A DNA stretch of 64,000 nt from Hygrocybe punicea (taxonomy: Eukaryota; Basidiomycota; Agaricomycetes; Agaricales; Hygrophoraceae). The DNA is taken from contig OY744466.1 of the NCBI GenBank assembly GCA_963556145.1, positions 1,054,001-1,118,000 of the forward strand, written 5' to 3'. Numbering within the stretch: position 1 is the first letter of the stretch; every line of letters starts with the position of its first letter. Under the pieces are notes generated by a model, which worked only from the letters and a program-made list of their open reading frames with translations, was not told the origin of the DNA and did not search any database. The position numbers and the translations under genes were made by a program. Shown in pieces: positions 1 through 12,695 of the stretch.

Positions 1-3000
1 ATCAACCTCCGACTTCTGAAGGGGGATTGCCAATTTGATTCCCTTCTTTTTGTTCCGACTCGTTGCAGCCATTCGACCTTCTCGGCCTGAAAAATGGAAG
101 TTCAATGCAATGGCGGTCAGTCACAGAAGCTTTGATCACCTTTTCGTGTGGAAGCACACCGGCGATAACATTCTTTATTGGGATCCCAACGGTGGTTGCG
201 ACAGCCTCTGCGGTTGCAACGTTATCGCCAGAAATCATCCATGTGGCTATGCCTAGATCCTGGAAGCAACGTACAACGTCCTTGGCCTCTGGCCTTAGAC
301 GATCTGTGACCGCGAAAATGGCGGCGATATGAAATGATTCTTGAGTGGACTCGTCCCCGTCCCGCAAAGCTAACAAAGCGAGAGTTTTTGCCTCTGACTT
401 CCAAACGTCCATCTGGTGAGCAATGTCGCGGTTTATAGTCGCACCATGCTCTTCCATCCAAGCTTCATTCCCGATGATCGCCGTACAGTGCACCGACTCA
501 AAGTAGGCTTTTAACCCTCTCCCCGCAGTCTCTTCAAACGCAGAACCTGTTAATGGCGTTCCTTTGCCTTCGCAAAATCGGCGAATTGCGGTGGCCAAAG
601 GATGCGAACTAGCAGACTCAATCTCGGCGGCGATACCCAAAACTATCTCTCTCTTCCATTTGGTATTAGCTGGGAATTCGGTGTCAGACACGGACGGCTC
701 CACACCCTCCGTAAGGGTCCCAGTCTTGTCGAACACGATTAAATCAAGCTGTGCCATTTCCTGGAACGCTTCGCCGCCACCGCGGGCTAGAATACCAAAC
801 TTCGCAGCAAGGCCAGACCCAACGAGTAATGCGGTCGGCGCCGCAAGACCAATCCCGCAGGGACAGGCAACCACAAAAACAGCTATCGCAAACTCGAGAG
901 ACCAGACCGCTGCAAAACCGTCAACGTGCTGTTCAGTAACCGAATGAAGCTTGTCCCCGTATATTACTCACCCCAGCCACCAACTGGAATGTCGAGGTAT
1001 TCATCAGGGAGTGACCCGCTGAGTCCCAGAGATAGCCATACGACCCAAGTGGAGATTGCCAACAAGGTCACGACTGGGACGAAGTAACCTGTGATGAGAT
1101 CGGCTACTCTTTCAATAGGAGCTCTCCGAGTCTGCCCCTCTCGGACAACCTGGATAATATTGTCGAGCCTACGAACAAAACAAAAAAAGGAAATCAGGTA
1201 TACGGTCAGCGGCCTAATTTTTTGAACCACTGACATCATCCCTCCACCTACAGCGTCAACTCGGACATCCACCATCTTCGACTTATTAATCGTTCCCATA
1301 TAGACCTTGTCTCCAGTTCGCTTCTTGATGAGTCTTGATTCACCTGTTAACGAGCTCTCGTCGAAAGCACTGCCCTCCCCTGAGACTATGGTTCCATCAC
1401 AAGGAGGTGTAGAGCCATTCTGGACACGAACAATGTCACCGAGTTCTAGAAGACCGGCGTCTATTTTCTCGATAGTCGAATCCACTGGCAGTGAAAGGAC
1501 ACTATCTTCGAGATTCGGATCACCTTTCTCGATATCTCCATTCGGGAGGGCCCAAGACGGGTTGAGAGTTGATCTAGGCACGAGCAGAAGAGCCTCCGCC
1601 GGATGCAGCGAAGCGAGAGCCGTGATAGCATCGGCTGTTCGTTCTTTACTGTACGCTTCTAAAAAACGACCTACACGGTGCCAAGCGGAAATTAAGGATT
1701 TGGTGATGGATAGCGGGGAACGAACACACCAGCAAGAATGAACATGGTAAGAAATACGACCGAGTCAAAATATGTAGTATTGTCACCAAACCCTGCAGGT
1801 GACGCTGGTTGAGAAGCCGCAAGAGCAAGTAGTGCGATAGAGGAAAAATATGCCACAGAGACACCACTAGACACCTGGGTTATTGGATATCAATTTGGTT
1901 AACTTACAACTTCCCGTAATATACAACACACGCACCAAAAGGTTCATACTTCCAAAACGGATAAACCTCCTTAAAATGGGTATTGGTCTCTCTCTCCTCC
2001 ACAACGATCTGATTTCTTTGATGCTCCGCCTGTGGAAAATACCTGCGCTATAGAACATGACAGGGGTTGCCAAAAACAACAAGGCCCAGTCCATCCGTGA
2101 TACATTCCCAGCCCACATTGGTTCCATCAAGAATATTTTTATCGGGTTGTCATGTTTTACCAAGGACGCAAAGACGACGGCAATAATGAATGTAAAGATA
2201 GCGACAATGACGGCGAAGATGAGACGGCGCAAAAGACCCCTGCGCTCGATGATTTGCCTGTTGCGAGCAATTTCTTCAAGCGACGTCGGTTGGTGCACGG
2301 AGACTTTGAAAGGAGGTGATCTTGAAGAAGCAATGGCGGTTATAATGGAGCGGATTGAAAGCGAAGGCAGAGTCGGCTGGTAGGCCAATTCCAATATGGG
2401 ATCCGTGTAGGTGGTCAATGGTTTGATGATGGTCAGTTTCGACCCAAAGACGTCGAGGGCCGCCATGACCTTCTCCGCACATTGTCTGCATAAATGGATG
2501 AATAAGGTGCCACGCAACCAACAGATGTGAACCATACTGGCAAAACATCCCGTCAACGCGGAGTGAAATAGTCCGACGTGTCTCATCAAGTTGGCCTTCA
2601 TTCTTGGCGTTGAGAGACACCACGCTCAGAACTTGAGATTCAAATCCACAATCCTCAACGGTTTCAGCAATCGTATTTGCGAGCTCCTCGCGGTCAATGA
2701 TGGCTGTAGCAGATTTCTCCAGGAGACTGACGACGAGATCTGACACCCCAGAAAGCTCTGATAACCCACGAGTAACGGCGGAAGAGCACGACGAACAAGT
2801 CATACCCCCGACAAAAAGTTTTACAAGGTATGGGCCATGGTTGGACAAGATGTCCTCATTCACCCCTTGATTCGGAAATAGGGTGAGAGGATTTTTCTTC
2901 TCGGGTTCTTCTACTGAATTGGAAGAAGTTCCACTGGCAGTACTTTGTGCATCGCAACTGGGAGACAGGGCCCGAGTTGTCCGTTGAGTAACAAATTGCC

Positions 3001-3435
3001 GGAGATTGTAGACGTAGTCGTTCTCGTCCCGGTTGATATCAGAACCCTGTGTGACATGCTGTTTTCTCGTGAAGGAGGCGGCTGGCTTCAAGATAGAGAT
3101 CTGAGGCCGGACGGGATTGCTGCGAATTACAGGAGATGGATCATGACATGGTACAACGTCAAATCCAGCATCCAGAAGCGTAGACTCTACGACTTTATGT
3201 GAGTCGGATGAACCAGGGTGAAAAATAGTCACAGTCTGCGAAACGGTGGAAATGTCGACGTAAAAGAGCGGAGGGGACAACGAGGACAAAGCTTCCTGGA
3301 TTGCACGGACAGAACTGCAAAAGGATCGTTTGTGCAAATTAGAAATATGAAGCAGAAGGGATTGGAGTACCTTCCACCATGATTAGTGAAGAATATCTTA
3401 GTGCCGCCGCGGGGAGGGAGAAGGGTAGGCGGCAT
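1..3435 (-). CDS. Copper-transporting P1B-type ATPase (Ccc2/ATP7-like), 5' part
   Basis: Predicted to pump Cu+ across a Golgi or endosomal membrane, as in the Ccc2/ATP7 family. From the start at 3435 the protein shows a first ferredoxin-like metal-binding fold with no CxxC. It is followed by a domain with GMTCSSC and another with GMFCQQC, the latter split by an intron near 2486-2537. Then come several hydrophobic segments, the SLTGES actuator loop (about 1310-1350), the CPC membrane motif (about 855), the DKTGTLT phosphorylation site (about 710), an SHPLA motif (about 590) and a SGDN motif (about 225). The gene runs off the left edge, so the GDGxND hinge and last helices are absent. Exons seen include 3371-3435, 2538-3314 and one starting at 2485. 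The start gives MPPTLLPPRGG directly upstream of the first domain. Membrane, motif and order evidence make the family call strong; Golgi location is inferred from the family. Confidence 0.93.
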
Positions 3436-3809
3436 GGGTATTGAATGGAGCGTTGGTCTGTGAAGACTCTACCCCGAAAGCCACCGAAATTACAGGCTGA
3501 TAGAAGAATGTGGGCTGTCGTATCCTAGGGGCTGGGGAGCCCCTGAAATATATTACATCTGTGCAATGATGAAAATCTGGAAGGGGAAGTCCGGGGAGCG
3601 AAGAAATGAGGAATTCCGAGTCTGAGGAGTCCCGAGTCCGGAGAGGTGAGGAATCGGTCTTCTACATAGCTGACGATGTACATGCTCACTGGCAGAAGCT
3701 GAGCGTTTGCTTCCGTCGATTTACATATGAGGTCACGTGTGTCACACGGTCAGATGAGGCATTTTCCCCTTTGGGAATCTCGCAGTGCTCAGCTCCAGGC
3801 GCGACCGGC

Positions 3810-4240
3810 ATCCACCTTCGGGCCCCATCCTTCACCAGAAAGAAACGCAGGCCTGCCCGTGGTTACATCGATGGGTGTTTGAAGTTCACGTTCTTGTAAG
3901 CCTCCATTCCTTTTACACAGCGGATTGAGCTTTGATCCTTCGCGTAGTACCCAATGCGCTCGAACACTTGGAGTACACCTGAATCGTTGTGCGGGATTGA
4001 GGCTCTCCGAATATTCGTTTTGGAAGCGGACCACCACTGGGAGAGGCACCAACAAATCCACGCAACCGTCAATTTTTGCGCACGCAGAAATCAGAACGGG
4101 ATCGAGAAATTACCGGCGAAGCGAACCCTCCGTCGGAAGGTCAAGATAGACAACCCCGTTCTCATCAGTCAAAGGGATTCGGATGGCCGAGAAACTCCAT
4201 ACCTTGGGTAAGGTTTTTCTTTCCGTCGTATACGCACAAG
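3810..4240 (-). pseudogene. Possible GNAT acetyltransferase relic
   Basis: On the minus strand a short stretch near 4150-4225 reads IRIPLTDENGVVYLDLP, which resembles the N-terminus of basidiomycete GNAT-type acetyltransferases. A stretch near 3880-4000 reads NDSGVLQVFERIGYYAKD, which resembles the NxxSxRVxEKxGF element of the GNAT acetyl-CoA fold. The middle of the domain is missing and no continuous exon structure joins the two pieces. I infer a decayed gene rather than a working enzyme. The similarity is from memory of the family and is weak. Confidence 0.3.
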
Positions 4241-4249
4241 CTCCCAGAG

Positions 4250-5926
4250 TGCCGTGTAATGTCTGCGAGTATTTTTCGACTCAGGCAAGTCTCGTCTTCA
4301 TCATATCAAACCGCATAGATGATCATGACATTCCTACTAGATTTTATACGCTACTCTATCACTTCCCCTTGATGCATCGTTCCCTTGGCTTCTCTGTCTT
4401 TGGACACACCTTTTCAGCGCTCCGTGCGCACTCTCTTCTAACCGCTAAGATTGCCATCGTCATATCTAGTGTGTGTATCAATCATCAAACGGAAATGATA
4501 ATAACCTCAACAGCATTTACCATTCCGCACCAATACGATGGTATCTCACAAGCGATGAGGGATTCCATGAACCTCCCACTGACAAGGTATGGACACCCAA
4601 ATTTGATCATTGGTGTGTACTCGAACCGTCACGGTGCCAGTGGTTCAGGGATACAGATAACGCCCTAGTCATCAAAGGGAAACGCCTCACCTGCAAGCAG
4701 ACCATGGAGCCCAGTCAGCCATCGGGTTCAGTTTGGCGATTCTGACACTGACTCGGAATCCATGCCCAAGTCCACTCCCAATGCTCAAACGTAAGTCAAC
4801 TTTGCCGCTACACTGTCCTGTCTTCCAGAGTTAAATATCGTGCAGGCTCCAAAGCTTAGGCCTATCCCCTCCTATCCTTCGTAGTCTGTCGATGAGGAGA
4901 TCAATGATCATGTAGTCGAAGCTGCTTAACGTGAACGCCTGTGCAAGCTTACGAAAGCCTCATTCCCTGGTGGCAAGATGCCGATTTTACGTCTTTAGTT
5001 ACGCCCTGAAGTCCCAAGAAAGTTTTGCTTCGCTCGAGTAGGCCCCATTGATTTTCGAAGGTTGATGATTTGCATTCTGAGAAACAGCTTGCAGTCCTAC
5101 GTCGGATCGAGCAGATTTTCTCGCTGTTTGTAACCTCTGAATCAAGTCTAGGCTAGGAGTTTGTCGTCAAAGGGATTTAATGAAAATGTTCAAAAGCAGC
5201 AGTTTTGGTCTGAATGTTAGTTCCAATTCTCTCAGAAGAACTCTCCGTCATCGGTAGTAGACATGTTGAGGGTGACACGCCAAAATGAATATAAAGTAAC
5301 ACGACTGTACAATTGTTGATCGACCGTCAGAACGGCACTTGAGAATACCCTAATCGCCAAATTGTTGTCTGACACATTTAACAACGCATAGGTGCTTGCG
5401 TTAAAGTGGTTGCTGCTAGCAGCAGGCCATTGCGGTACACGTGCTTCCCACCGTTAGACTTGTTGTTCCGTTGCTTGTTTGCTAAGACTCAAATTGCGAG
5501 CGGGCACTTTGCAATTGAAGAGAGTAGTGTTGTTCAGCGATACGTGAAATCTGGTTGAAAAACATTTTATCAGGCCTCAAGCTACCGTTGTTAAAAAAAT
5601 CGGAAACAGGATTGGTCATTGGACATGGGGATTGATACTGCCGATGTGTTGCGTCGCTCGAACACTCGTGAGTTTTTCCAGAAGAATCCATGTTGACATT
5701 GTTCACAATTGTGGACATAGGCGATATACACTTGCCACTAGTCCTCGAACTATGATAATCGCCGTGGGAGAAAAGGTTCGGAGGCACTGGCAATCAAGCA
5801 GCCATCTAAAAGGGTGTCCAGATGTGATATGGTGTCCCTAACAAACACAGCCCAGCCCTGAGGTCAGAACAACCATCCTTGAGTTGATAAATATGTTCAC
5901 CTTTAGTGTATTCATCACCGTGATCA
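4250..5926. other. Stretch without a recognisable gene
   Basis: Short open frames occur on both strands, the longest 161 codons at 4183-4668 (+) and 103 codons at 5482-5793 (-). None shows a motif, a plausible exon chain or amino-acid composition that convinces me. I see no RNA gene or repeat here. Confidence 0.4.
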
Positions 5927-6822
5927 TCATCGTCTAGACATCAACCAGAGGAGAACATTGGAAATCGCTTGTGTTTCCGGATGACGCTGCGCCTCCATTT
6001 CGGGCAGCAGCGTCTCGACCATAGGCAATAGCGTATGCTCGATCAACACTGTCTCAGACAATGGATGTAACCAAAAAATAGAGTATGGGAAACTAATGCA
6101 CGCACGTATCGGCCTTTCAACTATCTTTGATATGTGTTCCTCTCTGGATATGGGAGTATTAGCGCTGTTCTAGAATCTACCGGTCGTGCGAGTTCAGGAC
6201 TCCATCCACAAGACTGCAAACTCACATGTTTTTCTGGAGCTTTGAGAAACCAAGCTCCACTTGTCTGACCATTTGGTCCAAGGCCGACATCTAGGCAGAG
6301 GATTTGAGATAAGACTCTGTGTAAGGGATACTTTGAATTTCGTACATACCTCCTGACCAGGGAGTCCGCTTCTCCACATGCTCTCTGATCTCGCCAAGCA
6401 AACTGGAGGGATTCAACGTTGAGGTATCAGTGCGAGCCTAGAATGTCGATACTGACGTAGAGCATAGTGTTGAAAATTCACTTCTTCAATCTCGTAATCT
6501 CATCCCATATACCGCAGTTGAAAAATGCCTGGAACTTGTCTTCCAAGAAGACGATGAAAATTTCAGCGATAGACCGGACCAAAGCCTCGAGTTGTGATTG
6601 CTTCGAGTGACCTTCGGCAGCCTGTAAATTTGACTTCAAGTTAACAACATGCTCTGTGTGCTGAACATTGAACGAATACCTCTCGAAAAGACATCAATGT
6701 GGATCGAATGCTACCTGGAGACTCGGAATGAGTACCTGTACGATGTTGTGCTGGTCCCCCTGGACGTCATTGAATTGACACTCGCGAGCATTATTAACAA
6801 AAAGAACGGTTGGGCTAGACAT
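5927..6822 (-). CDS. Small protein of unknown function, five exons
   Basis: Not recognised. Five exons join in frame to a 192-residue protein: 6715-6822, 6482-6621, 6350-6402, 6226-6290 and 5927-6139. Phases agree at every junction and the total is a multiple of three. The start reads MSSPTVLFVNNARECQFNDV followed by a QGDQHNIV tract. Many fungal proteins whose names are tied to STAND/NLR-like genes begin in a similar Asn/Asp-rich way, but no nucleotide-binding motif follows here. A helical, acidic/hydrophobic middle (LEALVRSIAEIFIVFLEDKF) and a C-terminal helix-rich part with repeated LLPxxETLLPE follow. Exon 5 uses the acceptor after GAGAG, which is the least certain boundary. It lies tail-to-head upstream of the Fmp46-like gene on the same strand. 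Confidence 0.55.
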
Positions 6823-7089
6823 AGTAAGGGCGTAGGGCCTGGGGAGTGCTGAGCGCCTATACCATGTTCTAGATTGCTGTATCCATACTAGATTTGGCGG
6901 TAGGCGCTCAGCTTGAATCCGCGGGACAGTGGATCTCGGTATAACGAGGCGTTGGATCGACATTGAGGGGCTGGTGATCATGCACACTGCCTAGCCCTGT
7001 ACCAGAATCAAGGTGGCATATCACACGTGTACACGTTACAACTTGAATGAGTACAGACAAAAATACAGTCTCAGAACAGCTATCGCAGA

Positions 7090-7664
7090 TCAACTGTTCC
7101 CCCTCGTTTCTCCGTCTCTCTGTCGCCTGATGGCTTCCAGAATGTTCTTGACGCCGTCGAGGTTACCCACAGATGCCCTCCCGCCAGTCCAGTCGACAAC
7201 TACCGGCCATTTGAACACATTCGGGTTCTTTGCTGCGAGTTGAATGAGTCCCGAGGGCGTGTGTGGATATTCGGACGGTTGGGGAGATGCCGGGTGCGAT
7301 GAGAGGAACGTGGACAGGGACGGGGTTGATGAGTTTGCCGAAGGAAGGTATGATAAGATCGTGGTTAGTTGGTCCGGAGTAGGGGTTGACTCGACGACTT
7401 CGAGGTCAAATTCAAGCGGTGGGGCGGATTTTTTGTGAGGAGGATAAGGGGAAAAGAGAGAAGACCGTAGAAGTGCGAGAGCGCTTGACGAGGAAGGTGA
7501 TGATGGGTGATGACTGCCAGCAACGATCAGAGGATTTGGGGGTGAATCCGAACTGAACTCACAAGATGGAGATCAGGGGCTACGAGGGCAAACGTTGTGA
7601 GACCGAGCCTGCAAATACGAAAAATAAAATAAAATACCAGTGAGCGATTGAAGGCAGAAAACAT
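7090..7664 (-). CDS. FMP46: Fmp46-like (DUF1687) thioredoxin-fold protein
   Basis: A 155-residue protein from three exons: 7638-7664, a 17-nt micro-exon at 7563-7579, and 7090-7513. The joined N-terminus reads MFSAFNRSLPLISIFHHPSS, matching the start of fungal DUF1687 proteins. The body has PLEFDLEVVE, TPDQLTTILSYL, KNPNVFKWPVVVDW and a VGNLDGVKNILE tail typical of the family. Yeast Fmp46 is a mitochondrial protein with a thioredoxin-like fold and a suggested redox role. In this copy the family's usual cysteine near the N-terminus is not visible (IFHHPSSPSS), so a redox role is uncertain. It is divergent from the glycogen phosphorylase gene, whose ATG is 127 bases away, so the two share a short promoter region. 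Confidence 0.75.
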
Positions 7665-7790
7665 TTTAGGGTGGAAACGAGGCTGGCCAGACTCGGATGC
7701 CAGTGACGTCAGGGTAACAGTCCAAGGGAAAAACAAAAGTCTGATGGACTGCTGGCAATCCAGCTCATCGCGTCTTTCTCAACGACCACC

Positions 7791-10700
7791 ATGACCTCCG
7801 TACTCGATCCAAAGACAATCGGGAGACCGGTTCGCCCTCGCCGCCATGTCAGGTCTCTCACCGGTCAGTGATCATGTTGGATCTCACCATGGACTACATC
7901 GTACACATTAACACCTTATCTCCCAGGTTATTTGCCTGAGACAGATGCAGCAGGAAAGGAAAAATGGCCAAAGGGTGACGAGAAGACATGGAAAAGTGGC
8001 ATCAGAGGTCTCGATACCGGCATGTTCACCTCTCTCCTTGCGCATATATGCTGGAATTTCACGGATTTCTTCCAGATGTCCCCTCCATTACCAAGTCCAT
8101 CATCAACCATGTCCAGACTTCTCTCGCTCGTCAGGCTTATAACATTGACGATCTTGGTGGTTATCAAGCCGCTGCTCTCTCCGTTCGAGACAATCTACTG
8201 GTCCGTTCAATAACTCAAGTCCGCATGATCCCCTTCTCACTATTGCCACGCATACACAGCTGAACTGGAATGACACCCAAACTCATTACACGCGCAACCC
8301 AAGCAAACGCGCGTACTACCTGTCGCTTGAATTCCTCATGGGAAGGACCTTGGACAATGCGGTATGTTAACTCAATACCATTTCCCATTTTTGTGCTTAT
8401 AAGAACCTTTGACAGCTGCTCAATCTTGGGCTGAAAGAAAGGTATATTGAAGGCGTTCAACGTCTTGGGTTCTCTCTCGAGGACCTCTTGGCCCAGGAAC
8501 GTGATGCCGCGCTCGGTAACGGCGGCCTCGGTCGTCTTGCCGCATGTTACCTCGATTCTTCCGCGTCTCAGGTACAAGTTTCACCTATCCTCATCTTTAC
8601 AGTCGGCTTGAACTTTGGAGACATGGATCTTATAGGAACTTCCACTCTGGGGTTATGGTTTACGTTACAAGTACGGCATATTCCAACAACTCATATCCCC
8701 AGAAGGAAATCAGCTGGAAGCTCCCGACCCGTGGTTGGAAACTCAAAATCCATGGGAATTGCCAAGGTAGTTGATTCGTCCGCCCACCAATCTCATTGGA
8801 TAACAACCTATTTGTGTGTCCTAGGCTGGATGTTACATATGACGTGCGTTTCTATGGGCAAGCGGAGCGGTTGAACGACGGTAGCGGGAGAGCTTCGTGG
8901 AGCGGGGGGCAAGAGGTCCTAGCTGTCGCTTACGATGTGATGATCCCGGGCTTTGGTAAGAATACATGGTATTTTTCCCCGTGTTTGCTCAACATTGGGG
9001 ATGCCCTTCTCTAGCTACCAAGACCACGAACAACTTGAGGCTCTGGGAAAGTAAACCCAAGAGAGGGTTTGATCTGAACAGTTTCAATGGTGCCATTTCA
9101 TTTTCCCCCTGTCAAGGCAATTTTTTTCAACAGTTCACTTTTTTTAGCTGGCAATTACGAAAAGGCGGTGGAATCGTCCAACAGCGCAGAGGCAATCACG
9201 TCCGTCTTGTACCCGAATGACCACACCACCTGTGAGTTCTCGTTGTTTTTACATTTCCTTCTAAAGGCGGTCGCTGATGGCGGCTGCGCAGTCGGTAAAG
9301 AACTGCGCCTTAAACAACAGTATTTCTGGACTGCCGCCAGTTTGGCTGATATCTTGCGACGATTCAAGAATATCGGAAAGCCTCTCAGCGAGTTTCCTGA
9401 CTGTGAGTCTGGTGCTTCTTCACTTCTGGATTCTGAACAGACCTCACCCAATCATTTTTAAGATGTCGCAATCCAGCTTAATGACGTATGAATATGGTTA
9501 CCTCAGTGTCGTTGGAAATTCGTCTTACGTTTGCATAGACGCATCCAACACTCGCGATCCCCGAGCTGATGCGCGTCTTTATCGACGAAGAGGACCTGCC
9601 GTGGGATGTTGCGTGGAATATTGTTACCAACACATTTTTCTTCACCAATCATACCGTGTTGCCCGTCAGTGCTACTCTCGTTTTTTGAAAGGTTTCCAGT
9701 TGTTTATTTTTTCTTGATGGACAGGAAGCATTGGAGAAGTGGCCTGTTCCACTCTTGCAGCATCTCCTTCCACGGTACGTCCATTGAGGCTCTGGGTTTC
9801 GGACACCTGATAGACATCTTGTCGTCGGCAGTCACATGCAACTCATCTTTGATATCGTGAGTTAAATATTTTTCATTGCCGAAATGATTTTTTTCATCTG
9901 TGTTTGTCATGGAATCTAGAATCTGTGAGTGCTAAACGTCGTCGGCAGTAATTCCTCGTCAGGTTATTGATTTATCACGCCTACTAGATTCTTCTTACAA
10001 TGTGAGTGGCAAGCATTTACTACTGCGTGACTCCCGTCTTTGTAGGAGCTCACGAATGCCAAACAGCCGTAGAGCGCAAGTTTCCGGGTGATCGAGACCG
10101 CCTTTCCAGGATGTCACTTATCGAAGGTACCGCATCTGTCATTGAATTGTGGAATCTGACAGTCAACGATATTGCACCCCACAGAAGGCCACCCGCAGCA
10201 AGTCCGTATGGCTAATTTAGCGTGCATCGGTAAGTTATCTGTAGTAGATGGACCGAATACATATGCTCACGTTGTACGACAGGAAGTAGGAAGGTGAATG
10301 GTGTGGCGGAGGTGAGGATGTTGTACTACGTGGAGTGGGGGTGGGGACTCAAAAAAAACACTCCTCTGCGGTTGTAGCTGCATAGTGAGCTCGTCAGGAC
10401 CACTATCATGAAAGATTTCGTGGACTTCTACGGGATCAGCAAGTGAGCTGTTGTATTTCGGGTTTTGGATTTTATGGGTGTACTAACGTGGTGGTGTTTG
10501 CAGGTTCGGAAATGTTACGAACGGAAGTGCGTTGGTCCGAGTATTTTTGATTTACCTTTGTAGCTCAATTTCTTTGCTTACACTGAACAGTCACTCCCCG
10601 CCGATGGCTCGACCAGGTGCATACCTTTCTATTGTAACCAAGCAGCACGTCCTCACCGAATCCGTTGTCATTTAGTGCAACCCCGATCTGAGCGCCCTGA

Positions 10701-12357
10701 TCACGAAGACACTCAAGATCGATAAGAGCGTTTGGCTTAAGGATCTCACGCGGCTCGAGGGACTCCTCGAGCACGTCGACAAGAAAGCGTTCCAGGCGGA
10801 GTGGGCGCAGGTGAAACAACGCAATAAGGAACGGCTGGCGCATCATGTCGAGGTTATTCTTGGGATCACGATAAATACCAAGGCGATGTTTGATGTCCAG
10901 ATCAAGGTGCGTTGGTCAAAAAGCGTTTGTTGGGCGGCAGTTTGAGCTGAGGTTGCTTGTAGCGTTTGCATGAATATAAGGTTTGTTTGACGTCACTTGA
11001 AGCTCGTTTTCTATGGTTGATGATGGGGGCGTAGCGTCAAACATTGAATATCCTTGGGGTGATTCATGTGAGTAGTCAGGATCGGATATAGATGTTCCTA
11101 GGTACTCACGTTTACTGCCTAGAGGTATCTCATGCTCAAGAGCATGACGCAGGCCGAAAGAAAGAAAGTCAATCCTCGCGTTGTATTCTTCGCTGGAAAA
11201 GCTGCTCCTGCATGTCAGTTGTCCATGTCGTGTCCTTGTGTGTCGTCAATGCTTAAATGGTCTTCGCTAGATTACATTGCCAAACTTGTGACATCCTTTT
11301 TCCATTGGTGGTTGTCTCAACTTAATGTCTGATATATATCTGTGTGGTAGACAATCCGTCTCATTGTAAATGTTGCTCGGGTCATCAACGCGGATCCTGG
11401 TTAGTCCTATCGCGATACTTCTTTCGATTTCAATGCAACTGACTGATGCACTTGGCCTCACCCTTAGAGACGAAAGATTACCTTTCGCTGTTTTTCCTCC
11501 CAGACTACTCTGTTTCGCTTGCAGAGATCTTAATCCCGGCTTCGGACATCAGCCAGCACATCTCCACGGCTGGCACTGAGGCTTCGGGGACGTCCAACAT
11601 GAAGTTCTGCCTGAATGGAGGACTTCTCGTGGGGACTGTTGGTTGGTCTACTGTGTCTGATTTTCAGTTTCTTGGATAATAACGCTAGGCAGATGGTGCC
11701 AACATTGAAATTGCCGAGGAGGTCGGAGAGAGTAACGTCTGTAAGTCATTCAACTGTTGAGACTCGGGACTGGCCTCGGTTGATCCGGAAGTACCCTGAT
11801 TTCTAGTCTTCTTCGGACATCTGACGCCTGCTGTCGAGGACCTGCGCTACCAACACCTTTACCATCCTCTTGATGTTCGCGATAAATGTCCCGCTCTTGC
11901 CAACGTCCTTGATAGGGTCTCGGAAGGCATATTCGGGGATGGCGGTGTCTACGAACCGTGAGTTGTAGACACATTTTATTCAGCCAGTGTTGACGATGTT
12001 CGTTTGACCGTGACAAGGCTGCTCAATACGATCAGACAAGGCGATTATTACCTGTTGACGGATGATTTTGACTCATGCAAGTGTTTTTCACTATAAATTG
12101 TGCTTCACAAGTGACTGAGACATGCTCCTTCCAGATATCGAAGCTTTACGGATGGTGGACGAAGCTTACGCTGACCGCACCGAGTGGGTCAAGAAGAGTA
12201 TCAGAACCACTGCCAAGGTATTTTCACTTTGTAGTCTGCACCGGGACTGCTGAATGTTGACGGCAATTGTTCATAGATGGGCAAGTTCAGCTCTGATCGG
12301 GCTATCCAAGACTATGCCCAGGAGTACTGGAACATTGAGAACACAAAGGTCGATTAG
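7791..12357 (+). CDS. GPH1: Glycogen phosphorylase
   Basis: Catalyses phosphorolysis of alpha-1,4-glucan to glucose-1-phosphate in the cytosol, using pyridoxal phosphate. The start reads [19 protein letters not shown]. Over roughly twenty short exons the protein shows [18 protein letters not shown] (about 8310-8360), [17 protein letters not shown] (about 8505-8570) and [20 protein letters not shown] (about 9460-9580). Further on are NVTNGITPRRWL (about 10515-10610), [15 protein letters not shown] (about 10970-11055) and the PLP-lysine motif [15 protein letters not shown] (about 11578-11620). A final [10 protein letters not shown] precedes the stop. All family landmarks are present in order, so I read it as intact despite the very fine intron structure. 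In yeast the enzyme is activated by phosphorylation near the N-terminus; no regulatory site is assigned here. Confidence 0.95.
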
Positions 12358-12695
12358 GACGATGCGTCATGATAAGGCAATGATAGGGAATGTCCCGTGT
12401 ACCAACAGATTTAGATTTGTAAATATGAAAAAAGGCTGCATGAAGGTTCCGGATCTCAGGAAGTCTGTACCTAGATCCAAGATATCAGGGCTATGATACG
12501 ACACCCAAGTATGAGTGGAGCAAGTGGAGCACCGGACGGAGCGGCAGCAAAACCCGGACCGGCTTTTATATAAAGTGGTGTGCTGCTGGTAATCTCTGGT
12601 GTTGAACAGAGACTGGTAGCTATCGATGCCGACGCCGATGCCGGACTGGATATGCGCTGACCGTTCTCATTTTCCACTTACAGATTTCGTCCGTC

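Noticed and set aside
4183..4668. A 161-codon plus-strand frame in the empty region
   Set aside because: No motif, no relative in the window and no supporting splice structure; amino-acid make-up looks random.
5482..5793. A 103-codon minus-strand frame
   Set aside because: Not joined to any exon chain and without recognisable features; kept only as a note.
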